A program made the translations under genes and the position numbers. 64,000 nucleotides of DNA, taken from NCBI GenBank assembly GCA_008933765.1, contig WBUK01000001.1:186001-250000 (forward strand), in the 5' to 3' direction. The notes beneath the pieces are model-generated. The model was not told where the DNA came from, did not search any database, and saw only the letters and a list, made by a program, of their open reading frames with translations. Positions 54,386-62,653 of the stretch are shown here, in pieces; the stretch's first letter is position 1; each line of letters starts with the position of its first letter. The stretch comes from Ignavibacteriaceae bacterium. GTDB lineage: Bacteria > Bacteroidota > Ignavibacteria > Ignavibacteriales > Ignavibacteriaceae.

Positions 54386-55888
54386 TCACATCTTACTCAG
54401 TGCCTGCCTGTTTATTTTACCCGCCTCGTTTTTTGGTAAATCATCCAAAATAACAACGCTTTTGGGTATTTTGTATTTAGCAAGCCCTTCTCTGCAATAT
54501 TGTATAATATCTTCCGGGCTTAAAGTAAATCCCTGGTTCAGCACAACAAATGCTCTGCCCGTTTCACCCCACCTTTCATCAGGAACCCCAATAACAGCGC
54601 ACTCTTTTATCGCTGCATTTTGGTAAAGGTACTTCTCAATTTCTGAAGGATAAACATTTTCACCCCCGCTTATATACATATTCTTTTTCCTGTCCACTAC
54701 AAAGAAATATCCCTCTTCATCTTTTAGCAGAATGTCACCTGTGTGGAACCAACCATCCGTAATAGTTTCAGCGGTTTCTTTCGGTTTTCTCCAATATCCG
54801 GCTGTTACAACGGGTGATTTAAGCCAAAGCTCACCCGGAGTGTTTGCAGGAAGTGTATCCCCGTTTTCATTCACAATTTTCGCTTCAATGTAAAAATTGG
54901 GAAAACCAATCGAGCCTTTCTTCCTGATTGCGTCATCCTGATGGAGCGAAAAGCAATTGGGCCCCACTTCGGTTAATCCAAACCCCTGGCGGATTGCAAT
55001 CCCCTTGTTGTGCCAGATATTTATTAACGGAATCGGCATCGGCGCACCGCCTACTATCGCAAAACGAACGCTGCTAAGGTCTGTTTCTGCAAACCGAGGC
55101 GAATCTGACATCATCTGAAGCATTGTAGGCACCCCAAAAAGAAGCGTCGTTTTCTCTTTTTCCATTAATTCAAGTATCAGCTCGGCGTCAAAATTGTTTA
55201 ATATCGTGTGCGAGCCGCCAACAAAAAGAAACGGCGTAAGAAGAACATTCCAGCCACCCGTGTGGAAAAACGGCGCATAACTTTGCGTGTGATCGTTCTC
55301 GGTTAAGTTCAGCCTTAAAACTGTGTTGACAGCATTCCAAAACAACTGCCTGTGGTTAATTATAACCCCTTTCGAAAGACCCGTTGTGCCTGCGGTGTAG
55401 AGAATCATGACCGGGTCATCAAATGAAATGTCGGCTGCCGGTTTTTCCTTTTTGGAGACTTCAGCTGTTAAAAATTCCCTTATCTTTTCAATTTCCAACT
55501 TTTGCGGGATTTTTGCCAAACTTGCCAACCGGTTTGTCTCTTCTCTGAAAACAGATTCAAAAAGAAACAGTGCAGGTTCAGCGTCGCTGATAAGTGTATC
55601 CAACTCTCTCGGTGTAAGCCTGAAATTTAACGGAACAATTATCGTCCCTGTTTTAACGCACGCAGCAAACAACAGAACAAATTCTGCCCTGTTTTTGGAA
55701 TAAACTGCAATTCGGTCACCTTTCTTTAGACCGAGTTCATTGGTTAAAAACTCAGCTAAAACATTTGCACGGTTGTTAAAATCGGAATAATTCCACTCAA
55801 ACCCCGTTGAGTGTTCTCTTAAAAATAGTTTTTTCGGTAAATATTGCGCCCACTTATGGCACCAGTCGGTTTCATATCTTTCAGGCAT
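54386..55888 (-). CDS. Acyl-CoA synthetase (AMP-forming, long/medium-chain type)
   Basis: A 500-residue ligase with LYTAGTTGLSKGVI, FGLTEVGPN, GWFHTGDI, and the C-terminal KNMYISGGENVYPSEIE and NEAGKINRQAL (catalytic Lys). It should activate a carboxylic acid to an acyl-CoA; family members include menE-like and fadD-like enzymes, and the context (KAS III-like, SDR) favours a fatty-acid-type substrate. The AAAGGA ribosome site before the ATG appears to come from the end of a 71-bp repeat array that fills the gap to the upstream symporter gene. Confidence 0.88.
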   Translation of the reverse strand: MPERYETDWCHKWAQYLPKKLFLREHSTGFEWNYSDFNNRANVLAEFLTNELGLKKGDRIAVYSKNRAEFVLLFAACVKTGTIIVPLNFRLTPRELDTLISDAEPALFLFESVFREETNRLASLAKIPQKLEIEKIREFLTAEVSKKEKPAADISFDDPVMILYTAGTTGLSKGVIINHRQLFWNAVNTVLRLNLTENDHTQSYAPFFHTGGWNVLLTPFLFVGGSHTILNNFDAELILELMEKEKTTLLFGVPTMLQMMSDSPRFAETDLSSVRFAIVGGAPMPIPLINIWHNKGIAIRQGFGLTEVGPNCFSLHQDDAIRKKGSIGFPNFYIEAKIVNENGDTLPANTPGELWLKSPVVTAGYWRKPKETAETITDGWFHTGDILLKDEEGYFFVVDRKKNMYISGGENVYPSEIEKYLYQNAAIKECAVIGVPDERWGETGRAFVVLNQGFTLSPEDIIQYCREGLAKYKIPKSVVILDDLPKNEAGKINRQALSKM

Positions 55889-55902
55889 TGTTTTTCCTTT
55901 TA

Positions 55903-56115
55903 CTAAATTCTTTCTTTTAATCCCGGAAATAACCGTTGCGATCAGACAAGGTTAGATAATCCTTCCTTTTCGGCTAAAACCTTTTTTGTGCAAAGTACCG
56001 GAACCATTGCCTTCACTCATGGCTGAATCGTTCTTTCCTTTGTGCTAAAATCTTTTTTATTCAAGGTGCAGGAACTGTTGCTTTCATTCATCACTGTGCT
56101 ACTCTTTCCCTTGTG
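55903..56115. repeat. 71-bp tandem repeat (3 units) covering the symporter stop codon
   Basis: Three units of exactly 71 bp start at 55903, 55974 and 56045, each opening CTAAA and containing a GGAA(C)..TTGC segment and a CTTTCC stretch near the end. The unit at 56045-56115 includes the last codons and stop (56091-56093) of the SSS gene. Read on the minus strand, the next unit (55974-56044) would still encode a similar FSTxER-like tail. The array reaches to about 15 bp from the next gene's start. Confidence 0.85.
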
Positions 56116-57605
56116 CTGAAATGAATTGCCAACCCAGCCACGACGGATAAAACAATTGCAACTGCAGCAGCTACGCCGGGGTTTTCACCCGTTGCCACCG
56201 TAAAGGGCACCGTCAGTTTTCCGTAATACATTATAAAATGAACAGAAATTGCAATTACGGAAGCAACAATAACGGTGGTTGATTTTACATTTTTCAAAAA
56301 CATTCCGAATATAATCGGCACAAACGCAGCCGAAAAATATGCGTAAACGCCGTTCTGCGCAAAAATTGCAACGCTTAGTTTTGGGTTCACCAACTGATCG
56401 TAAGACATCAATATTGCAACAACCGCCAAAATACCGATCACTATCTTGTTCGTTACCATCAGTTGCTTTGCAGTCGGCTCTTTTTTCGCTATTTTGTTAA
56501 AAAATATCGGCTTTATCAAATCCTGAGTTACCGATGTGGAAAGCGACTGTACCAACCCCTCCAATGTTGAAACACCCGCGGAAATTAACCCCAACACAAC
56601 AATCAACGATACAAAAACAGGGAAAACTGTTGTTACATAAGCCGGAATTATTCCGTCGTTTTTAAGAGGTTGCCCGTTTAATGTTAAATCAGGGAATTGC
56701 AGCCGAGCGTATAAACCGACAAACACCACTAAGAAAAAAATCGTCTGTACTATTACACCACTTATCAGATAAGATTTAACACCCTTTGGGTCTTTTATCA
56801 AAAGGGATTTGGTAATTATGTGCGGTTGGCATACTATCGCAATCCCGATCACTATCTGAGCTATAAAAATTTCAAAAAAATCACGAAAAAGGAAACTCGA
56901 ATCGTTGTAAAGCGAGACCAACTTTGTATCAATCTTCCCCAATTTATTAATGAAACCGCCAATTCCGTCGTCGAAATAATGGTACCCTGAACCGAGCATA
57001 ATCAGCGCAACCACCAACATTATTATCGCCTGAACCGTATTCGTGTAAACCATCGAATTGGCGCCTCCAAACATCATATAGCCAAAAATAAACAATACTG
57101 TGGCGATTAAGACATACAACTCCGGCACGGCAAGTGTTTGAGCGATTACTTTGGTTAACCCGACCGCAATCAGCACTATAAAAGTGAGCAACAACAACGA
57201 TAAAAATGCAAAAAACAGCTCGTATCCTTTGCTTTCATATCTTTTTCCCATCCACTGAGCCAAAGTACCCGCTTTTACCGATGAACCAAACTTCCGGAAC
57301 CCAATGGTAAGCACAACCAAAGAAATCATCGCTGCTGCAGGATATACAAGCCCGTAAGAAATAAACCCGCTGATTCCGTAGTTAGCCACTAAACCGGGGT
57401 TAATAACAAAAGTAGCGGCACTCGTCATCGAAGCAGCAAGCGCAAAGCCGATAGTCCACGGCGGGAAGTTAACATTCCCAACAGTGTAGTCATCAATTGT
57501 TTTAACCTTCAGTGCGCCACGAATCACGAAGAAAAGTGTTATCGCCATGTAAACGATAATTAACACCCAACCGGCTAAAACTAAACTGCTTGCACCACTT
57601 CCCAT
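56091..57605 (-). CDS. Sodium:solute symporter (SSS family)
   Basis: A 504-residue membrane protein with about 13 helices and the SSS core: 'TVGNVNFPPWTIGFALAASMTSA' spans the first broken helix and sodium-site region (near residues 40-62), followed by YPAAAMISLVVL and a conserved MFGGANSMVYTNTVQ. Family members import proline, pantothenate, sugars or carboxylates with sodium. The substrate is not clear; its place between a KAS III-like gene and an acyl-CoA ligase favours a carboxylate. It starts 18 bp after the KAS III-like gene. Confidence 0.9.
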   Translation of the reverse strand: MGSGASSLVLAGWVLIIVYMAITLFFVIRGALKVKTIDDYTVGNVNFPPWTIGFALAASMTSAATFVINPGLVANYGISGFISYGLVYPAAAMISLVVLTIGFRKFGSSVKAGTLAQWMGKRYESKGYELFFAFLSLLLLTFIVLIAVGLTKVIAQTLAVPELYVLIATVLFIFGYMMFGGANSMVYTNTVQAIIMLVVALIMLGSGYHYFDDGIGGFINKLGKIDTKLVSLYNDSSFLFRDFFEIFIAQIVIGIAIVCQPHIITKSLLIKDPKGVKSYLISGVIVQTIFFLVVFVGLYARLQFPDLTLNGQPLKNDGIIPAYVTTVFPVFVSLIVVLGLISAGVSTLEGLVQSLSTSVTQDLIKPIFFNKIAKKEPTAKQLMVTNKIVIGILAVVAILMSYDQLVNPKLSVAIFAQNGVYAYFSAAFVPIIFGMFLKNVKSTTVIVASVIAISVHFIMYYGKLTVPFTVATGENPGVAAAVAIVLSVVAGLAIHFSTRERVAQ

Positions 57606-57623
57606 TTTGTTTGGTCTCCGTCG

Positions 57624-58667
57624 TTAAAATTTAACCAATGCTGAAGCGAACGCCAGTCCGCCACCTGACCCGACAAACATCAACAGGTCACCTCGTTTTA
57701 TTCTGCCGGCTTTGTATGCTTCGTTAAGCGCCATCGGAATGCACGCCGAACCGGTGTAGCCGTAAGTTGACATTATCGCTTCACCCTTATCCCGGTTTAC
57801 ACCGAGATTATCAAGTGTTTGCCAAATTGAATTGATGTTAATCTGAGTAAAGAAGTATCGCCCAATTTCATCGGGTGTTTTCCCCTCTTTTTCACAGGCA
57901 GTTTTCACCATTTTCGTCCAGATTTCAGGATTCAGTTCTTTCGGAAATTTCTTCACAAACTTCAAAAGATGGTCTTTTTTCGCAACAACTTCTGCGTTTA
58001 CGGGGTATTTTGTGCCACCGGCATAAATCCCCATCCACTCGTTATATTGCCCTTCGGTGTAAAGCTCGCCGTTGAGGAAACCATCCCCTTCTACCGAAGG
58101 TGAAAGCACAACCGCACCGGCACCGTCAGCAAACAAGGTTACAGTTTTTTTATCGTGAAGGTCTAAATATTTGCTCATGTTGTATGCGCCGATAACGAGA
58201 ACATTTTTCATATCGGGGTCGCCCGCTATAAATTTTGAGGCGGTGTTAAGCGCAGTAACAAAGCCTGCACACGCAGTGTTTATGTCGAATGTTCCCGCGT
58301 TTACAGCACCCAGCCTGTATTGGACCACCGAAGAAGTAGAAGGTGAAATGAACTCGGGGGTATCTGTAGCAAGAATTATTAAATTAATATCCTCCGGTGA
58401 AATGCCGGCATCGGAAATTGCGGCTTTTGCTGCTTTTTCACTTAGGTCGGCAGTAGATTCATCGCCCGAACTCCAGCGTCTCTCTCTGATTGTCAGGTTT
58501 TCGCGCAGCCAGGTATCAACATCCTCTCCGAGAATTTCGTTGAAATATGAGTTTGGCACCACTTTCTCGGGTGCATAGGCGCCAATCCCTGTTATTTTTG
58601 CTCTTCTTTTACCGGTTATTTTTTCTTTTTCTGCTTTATTTTCCGTCATACCAACTGTTTCTGCCAT
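57624..58667 (-). CDS. KAS III (FabH)-like protein lacking the catalytic His and Asn
   Basis: A 347-residue thiolase-fold protein aligned easily with FabH: NTACAGF holds the nucleophile Cys133, and the C-terminal GGG..FASALVKF is normal. The other two catalytic residues are replaced: the FIPHQAN position reads FFTQIN (Thr274 for His), and YGNTSAAS reads YGYTGSAC (Tyr304 for Asn). It could be an acyl-transfer or hydrolytic variant that needs only the cysteine, not a decarboxylating condensing enzyme. It lies in the SDR-KAS-symporter-ligase operon. Confidence 0.85.
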   Translation of the reverse strand: MAETVGMTENKAEKEKITGKRRAKITGIGAYAPEKVVPNSYFNEILGEDVDTWLRENLTIRERRWSSGDESTADLSEKAAKAAISDAGISPEDINLIILATDTPEFISPSTSSVVQYRLGAVNAGTFDINTACAGFVTALNTASKFIAGDPDMKNVLVIGAYNMSKYLDLHDKKTVTLFADGAGAVVLSPSVEGDGFLNGELYTEGQYNEWMGIYAGGTKYPVNAEVVAKKDHLLKFVKKFPKELNPEIWTKMVKTACEKEGKTPDEIGRYFFTQININSIWQTLDNLGVNRDKGEAIMSTYGYTGSACIPMALNEAYKAGRIKRGDLLMFVGSGGGLAFASALVKF

Positions 58668-58832
58668 CTTTTTTAATTATGCTTGTTTTTTAAGCCTGCA
58701 GCTTTTTTGAGTTGCTGCTTTTTTTTGCGTGCTGCTTCTTTGAGCTTGCTTTGCGTTTTATATATCCTTTTTTTTTGGGTATATTTTTCAATATTCCGGC
58801 TGTTTTTAATTCAATTTTGGTTTTCGCCGGAG

Positions 58833-59576
58833 CTACATAACCAAGCCGCCATCGACACTGAGGACGGTGCCGTTAACGAAGTTCGAATCGTCCGACGCAA
58901 GGAAAAGATATGCGTTCGCAATATCTTCGGGCGAGCCTAATCTGCCAAGCGGTGTTTTTTCGATCAACATGTTTATCACCTTCTCGGGAATTGTATCCAC
59001 CATTTCCGTTGCAATGAAGCCCGGTGCAACAGCGTTCACGCAAATCCCTTTTCTGCCTAATTCCCTTGCCCATACTTTGGTCATACCGATAACGCCCGAC
59101 TTTGTGGCGACATAGTTTGTCTGACCAAAATTACCGTACAAACCAACTACGGAGGAAGTGTTGATGATCTTGCCCGAACCTTGCTCAACCATATACCCCA
59201 TCACCGCTTTTGTGCAGTTGAATACGCCCGTAAGGTTTACATCAATAACCTGTTTCCACTGTTCGGCAGTCATTTTGGCGAGGCTTGCGTCACGGGTGAT
59301 ACCTGCGTTGTTTACCAGAACATCTATTCCGCCGAGTGCTTCGGCGGTTTTAACTGCAGTTGCTGTTGTTGAGTCAAGATCAGTAACATCAACTTTGAAG
59401 AACACCGCTTTACCGCCGCTTGTGGTAATTTCATTCACTAAGGCTCCCCCAAGTTCTTCGTTCACATCCCAGATAGCAACCGACGCACCCTCTTTAATAA
59501 ATTTTAATACTGCAGCTTTGCCAATTCCTCTTGCACCACCGGTTACGATTATTCGTTTATTTTCTAATCTTTTCAT
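58833..59576 (-). CDS. SDR-family reductase, FabG-like
   Basis: A 247-residue short-chain dehydrogenase with the NAD(P)-binding VTGGARGIGKA, NNAG, catalytic Ser in NTSSVVG and YVATK (Tyr, Lys). The closest pattern is 3-oxoacyl-ACP/CoA reductase. Asp after the second strand (IWDVNE) hints at NADH over NADPH. It is the first gene of the lipid-type operon. A palindrome at 59772-59795 upstream matches one in front of the regulator gene. The 165-bp gap to the next gene is T-rich with short TTGCTGC repeats. Confidence 0.9.
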   Translation of the reverse strand: MKRLENKRIIVTGGARGIGKAAVLKFIKEGASVAIWDVNEELGGALVNEITTSGGKAVFFKVDVTDLDSTTATAVKTAEALGGIDVLVNNAGITRDASLAKMTAEQWKQVIDVNLTGVFNCTKAVMGYMVEQGSGKIINTSSVVGLYGNFGQTNYVATKSGVIGMTKVWARELGRKGICVNAVAPGFIATEMVDTIPEKVINMLIEKTPLGRLGSPEDIANAYLFLASDDSNFVNGTVLSVDGGLVM

Positions 59577-59771
59577 TTACTTCTCCGTAGAATTTGTTTA
59601 TTCTTTTTCGGTTCTAACTAATTTGAATAATTTTTAACTTTTTTCCAATCCCATCTGCCGGCTGAGGAACAACCCGCATCACAGTAACGGAAATTTATTT
59701 CTTCTTCCAATTCCATCCCCTTGAAATTAACTCCCAAAATCGGGATTCTCAACCAACCAATCAATTTTTGC

Positions 59772-59795
59772 ATCGTTTCAAAAATTTGAAACGAT
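59772..59795. promoter_or_regulatory. Palindromic operator candidate upstream of the SDR operon
   Basis: ATCGTTTCAAA and TTTGAAACGAT are perfect 11-bp arms around AA, about 200 bases before the SDR start. The core TTTCAAA-AA-TTTGAAA recurs upstream of the adjacent regulator gene, so it is probably that regulator's binding site. Confidence 0.75.
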
Positions 59796-59812
59796 AAATG
59801 TAAAATTTTACC

Positions 59813-60020
59813 TGTGCTCTGCTTTTATATTTTATTTCTGTGTATCAGTTCCGTGCTTTAACGCCGTCTTCCGATTCTGTACTTCAGTTCTATGTTTTAT
59901 TTCTCTGCGTAAATCCTGTGTTTCAGGTCTGTGTTTTACTCTTGTGTTTCAGTTTCGTGTTTCGATTCCGTGTTTCAGTTCAATGCTTTGCAATAGTGCA
60001 GCACTTCAGAGATTCAGCAT
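59813..60020. repeat. 16-unit, 13-bp degenerate tandem array abutting the regulator stop codon
   Basis: The segment divides without gaps into 16 units of 13 bp with the consensus TGTGTTTCAGTTC; the clearest are at 59917, 59943, 59956 and 59969. It ends at base 60020, the first base of the regulator's stop codon, and begins 17 bp after the palindrome. The remaining part of the 443-bp gap (59577-59771) shows no gene. Confidence 0.88.
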
Positions 60021-60514
60021 TATACTTCGGAATAAATCGACTTCTTTTCCTCTTCCCACTCATTCAGGAAATTTTGGAAATGGACCTCCATCAGCTTATA
60101 GAACCTCTCCATTTCTTCGATTCTGAGTTTTGTAGTGTCGTTATTCTTAAACTTTGCCTTATTTACCATTTCCTGAAGCACACCGGCAATCTTTGTATTG
60201 TTCTTAATCAACGCAAAGTTATTTAAAAACGCATTTTCGAAAATTTCAGGCTCTATTTCATAGTAATCTTTACGATTATTTTCGGTGTACAAGGCTTTTC
60301 TTATCAGCTTTCGGTCGCGTAAGCGTTTTAATATCTGGCTGACAGGCCCCTTACTTCTGCCTAATTCTTTGCAAATATCATCTAATGAAATTGGTTGCGG
60401 GCTGAATATCAACAAAGCCACAATGTGACCCATCAATTTATTGAGTCCAAAGGCTCTGTATGCGTCGCCATAACGCGTTATCATCTCTTTTTTTATGTCT
60501 GCTCTGTCTGTCAT
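60020..60514 (-). CDS. GbsR/MarR-like transcriptional regulator
   Basis: A 164-residue protein with a winged helix: the recognition region reads ELGRSKGPVSQILKRLRDRKL and the wing ENNRKDYYE, typical of GbsR-type members of the MarR superfamily. A C-terminal helical segment (about 95-164) should form the dimer. The palindrome TTTCAAAAATTTGAAA lies 16 bp before its start and also before the neighbouring SDR operon, so autoregulation and control of that operon are likely. The ligand, perhaps an acyl-CoA or the transported solute, is unknown. Confidence 0.88.
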   Translation of the reverse strand: MTDRADIKKEMITRYGDAYRAFGLNKLMGHIVALLIFSPQPISLDDICKELGRSKGPVSQILKRLRDRKLIRKALYTENNRKDYYEIEPEIFENAFLNNFALIKNNTKIAGVLQEMVNKAKFKNNDTTKLRIEEMERFYKLMEVHFQNFLNEWEEEKKSIYSEV

Positions 60515-60529
60515 TTTCGGTTTTTAATA

Positions 60530-60549
60530 TTTCAAAAATTTGAAACGAT
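60530..60549. promoter_or_regulatory. Palindromic operator candidate upstream of the GbsR-like gene
   Basis: TTTCAAA-AA-TTTGAAA (60530-60545) followed by CGAT is the same core and right arm as at 59772-59795. Its position 16 bp before the start codon suits repression of the regulator's own gene. Confidence 0.75.
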
Positions 60550-60665
60550 TAAAATTAAACAAAACTTTTATTCTGTGCAAATTTTTTCCACCTAAAAATT
60601 ATTTTTTTTGTTTTTTTTGTTTTTGTAGGAAGTGCAGATTCTTTGAGGGTCTTTTGTTTTGAAGT

Positions 60666-60799
60666 AGTGCTTTTGGGAGGGAGGGTGCTTTTTTGAAAAG
60701 ACTCTTTTTGCTGGCTGCTGCTTCAGAAAAGGGCTTTTGATGGTACTGCTGCTTCAGTGAAGAACCTTTTGAAAAAGTGCTTTTGGGAGGGAGGGTGCT
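60666..60799. repeat. Exact 24-bp direct repeat, 110 bp apart, at the hemG 3' end
   Basis: Positions 60666-60689 and 60776-60799 are identical over 24 bp (core GTGCTTTTGGGAGGGAGGG); the second overlaps the hemG stop codon (60798-60800). Between them lie two further related segments with CTGCTGCTTCAG. The sequence after the first copy also resembles the end of the hemG coding region. Nothing else is visible in the 283-bp gap 60515-60797. Confidence 0.9.
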
Positions 60800-62348
60800 A
60801 TTTCTTCAAAAACTCAATAATTTTTTCTGCTGTTGGTTTGGAATTTTTAAAGCAATCCCCTATCGAAATGCCGCCTCTGTAATTTCCACTGAAGAATAAA
60901 CCCGGGTTCTCAGATTCCGTTTTTTCAAAATACTCATCATGGAGGTTATAGCCTAAGTTATACTGCGGAATTGCTCTTTCCCACATAACTGATTTCCTGA
61001 AAACCGGTTCTTTTTCTATTTTCATAATCTTCTTGAATTCGGAGATGACCTCTTCATCCAATCTATCACCATATCTGCTGAAAACATCGGGATTTTTCGC
61101 CCCACCGATGAAAATCGTGAACGCAGCCCGGTCATCACCGCAACGATTTTCAAAAATCACAGAACTCCATATCGCACCCAGAAAAATTTTCTTCTCTTTT
61201 CCCGGAATCAAAAACCCGAAACCATCCAATGCCCTGCCAATATCCGAACGGTTAAATGCAACAAACAAAACTTTAACCGGCGGATGGTAAATTTCGCGGA
61301 AGTGTTGCGCCAGAACCGGGTCAAATTCTTCAAATACCCCCGCTGAATCATGTGCCGGCAAAGTGGAAAGCAATACGCTACACTCTACTGTAATTTCTTC
61401 TCTCCTGATTTCAGCACCATCAATTTCTGCTCGCTTAGATACCCGTTCATCACCTGCCTGTTCACCCCCACTTTTTTCAGCACCATTAATTTCGGCTCGC
61501 TTAGATACCCGTTCATCACCTGCCTGTTCACCCCCACTTTTTTCAGCACCATTAATTTCTGCATGAGATGAAATTTTCTCATAAACTACCGACCAACCCC
61601 CATCTGTTTTCGAAATTTTCTTCACCCGCGAGTTATAAACTACTTTATCCGGAAACTGTGACACAATTTTCTCCGGTAACACTCCCAATCCCGAACGAAA
61701 AGAGAACATCTTAGCACTTTGCTTGGATTCTTCATTCCTCTTTTTGGCGGCTTTTCTTTCCTTTGCGCCGCCGATCATTCCCTTCACCAAACCACCGTAA
61801 ACCTCCTCCAATCGATATAATTTCGGGAAGGCTGATTTCACGCTAAGCTTCATTGGGTCGCCTGCAAACACACCCGAAACAAACGGGTCAATTACATTTT
61901 CAAGAAACTCTTTACCCAAACGACGGGTTACAAACTCACCCAAACTTTGGTTGTAACCGTCACTTGATTTACCAACGAAAGGCTCTTTCAACACCCGCAA
62001 TTTTCCCCGCAATGAGAAAAGCTTTGTCTTTAAAAACCCACCGACCGACATAGGCAACGGCAACAATTCACCATTCTTAAGTATATATCGCTTGTTCGAT
62101 GCCTCGTTGGCATATATCATCTCGTTATCTAAACCAAGATCAGTAACCATCTCACGGATAAAGGGCGTGGTTTCCAAACCGGAATTGGGGCCAAAATCAA
62201 ACAGATAGCCACCCTCCCGCTCGGTTCTGATGGAACCACCGGGCACAGAACGCGATTCTAATATCGTAAAATCAATTCCCGCTTTGTGTAACCAATGTGC
62301 TGCAGCTAAACCGGAGATTCCCGAACCAAGAATTATTACTTTTTTCAT
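60798..62348 (-). CDS. hemG: Protoporphyrinogen oxidase, HemY-type, with repeat insertion
   Basis: A 516-residue flavoprotein with the FAD motif ILGSGISGLAAAHWL, the ESRSVPGGSIRT segment, FDFGPN and a C-terminal GNYRGGISIGDC FAD-binding end. It oxidises protoporphyrinogen IX to protoporphyrin IX, the step before ferrochelatase. The family is usually about 450-470 residues; the excess is explained by a charged insertion at about residues 262-312 made of two 22-residue repeats (AEINGAEKSGGEQAGDERVS) and a partial third. The insertion keeps the frame and lies between the substrate and FAD regions. The gene follows hemH in the heme cluster. Confidence 0.93.
   Translation of the reverse strand: MKKVIILGSGISGLAAAHWLHKAGIDFTILESRSVPGGSIRTEREGGYLFDFGPNSGLETTPFIREMVTDLGLDNEMIYANEASNKRYILKNGELLPLPMSVGGFLKTKLFSLRGKLRVLKEPFVGKSSDGYNQSLGEFVTRRLGKEFLENVIDPFVSGVFAGDPMKLSVKSAFPKLYRLEEVYGGLVKGMIGGAKERKAAKKRNEESKQSAKMFSFRSGLGVLPEKIVSQFPDKVVYNSRVKKISKTDGGWSVVYEKISSHAEINGAEKSGGEQAGDERVSKRAEINGAEKSGGEQAGDERVSKRAEIDGAEIRREEITVECSVLLSTLPAHDSAGVFEEFDPVLAQHFREIYHPPVKVLFVAFNRSDIGRALDGFGFLIPGKEKKIFLGAIWSSVIFENRCGDDRAAFTIFIGGAKNPDVFSRYGDRLDEEVISEFKKIMKIEKEPVFRKSVMWERAIPQYNLGYNLHDEYFEKTESENPGLFFSGNYRGGISIGDCFKNSKPTAEKIIEFLKK
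61414..61563. repeat. 66-bp in-frame tandem repeat inside hemG
   Basis: Two units of 66 bp (61414-61479, 61480-61545) differ at only two positions and are followed by an 18-bp partial copy. Because 66 is a multiple of three, copy number can change without a frameshift. Confidence 0.95.
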
Positions 62349-62511
62349 CGTCGTTTCGTCTTTTCAGTTACCTGATTTTGTTTTTGATGTTGTTTTTTGA
62401 CTTTTGGTTTAGTTTCTTGTGTTCAACTTTTTGAATTTCAACCATGGAACCTAACCTTTTGAACTTCTATCTTTTAAACTTTCAACCGGTTGAATTTTAA
62501 CTTTCTGAACT

Positions 62512-62653
62512 TCAACCTTCTGTTTTCAACCGTGCTCTCACCAACCCGGCAAAAGATTTAACTTTAATCTACACGAAAACTTTCAACCTTCTGTTTTCAA
62601 CCGCTGTGTCACCAACTCTGCCAGGCATTTCACAAAAGTTTTAGAATCATTCA
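62512..62653. repeat. 71-bp duplication of the hemH 3' end
   Basis: The last 71 bases of hemH (62583-62653) and the 71 bases after its stop (62512-62582) align without gaps; the first 21 bases are identical and similarity fades inward. Read on the minus strand, the downstream copy would still encode an LVRARLKTEG-stop tail like the true LVTQRLKTEG-stop. The rest of the 62349-62511 gap contains short TTTTGAACTTCAAC-like repeats. Confidence 0.85.

Noticed and set aside
59158..59637. 159-residue plus-strand open frame over the FabG-like gene
   Set aside because: Antisense to a clear SDR; low-complexity Ser/Val-rich translation typical of a shadow frame.
61350..61571. Repetitive plus-strand open frames opposite hemG
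   Set aside because: They mirror the 66-bp repeat of the hemG gene and have no independent support.
62512..62582. Remnant of a second ferrochelatase gene
   Set aside because: Only the last ~20 codons are recognisable and they align with the adjacent hemH end at a 71-bp shift, so a local duplication is the simpler reading.
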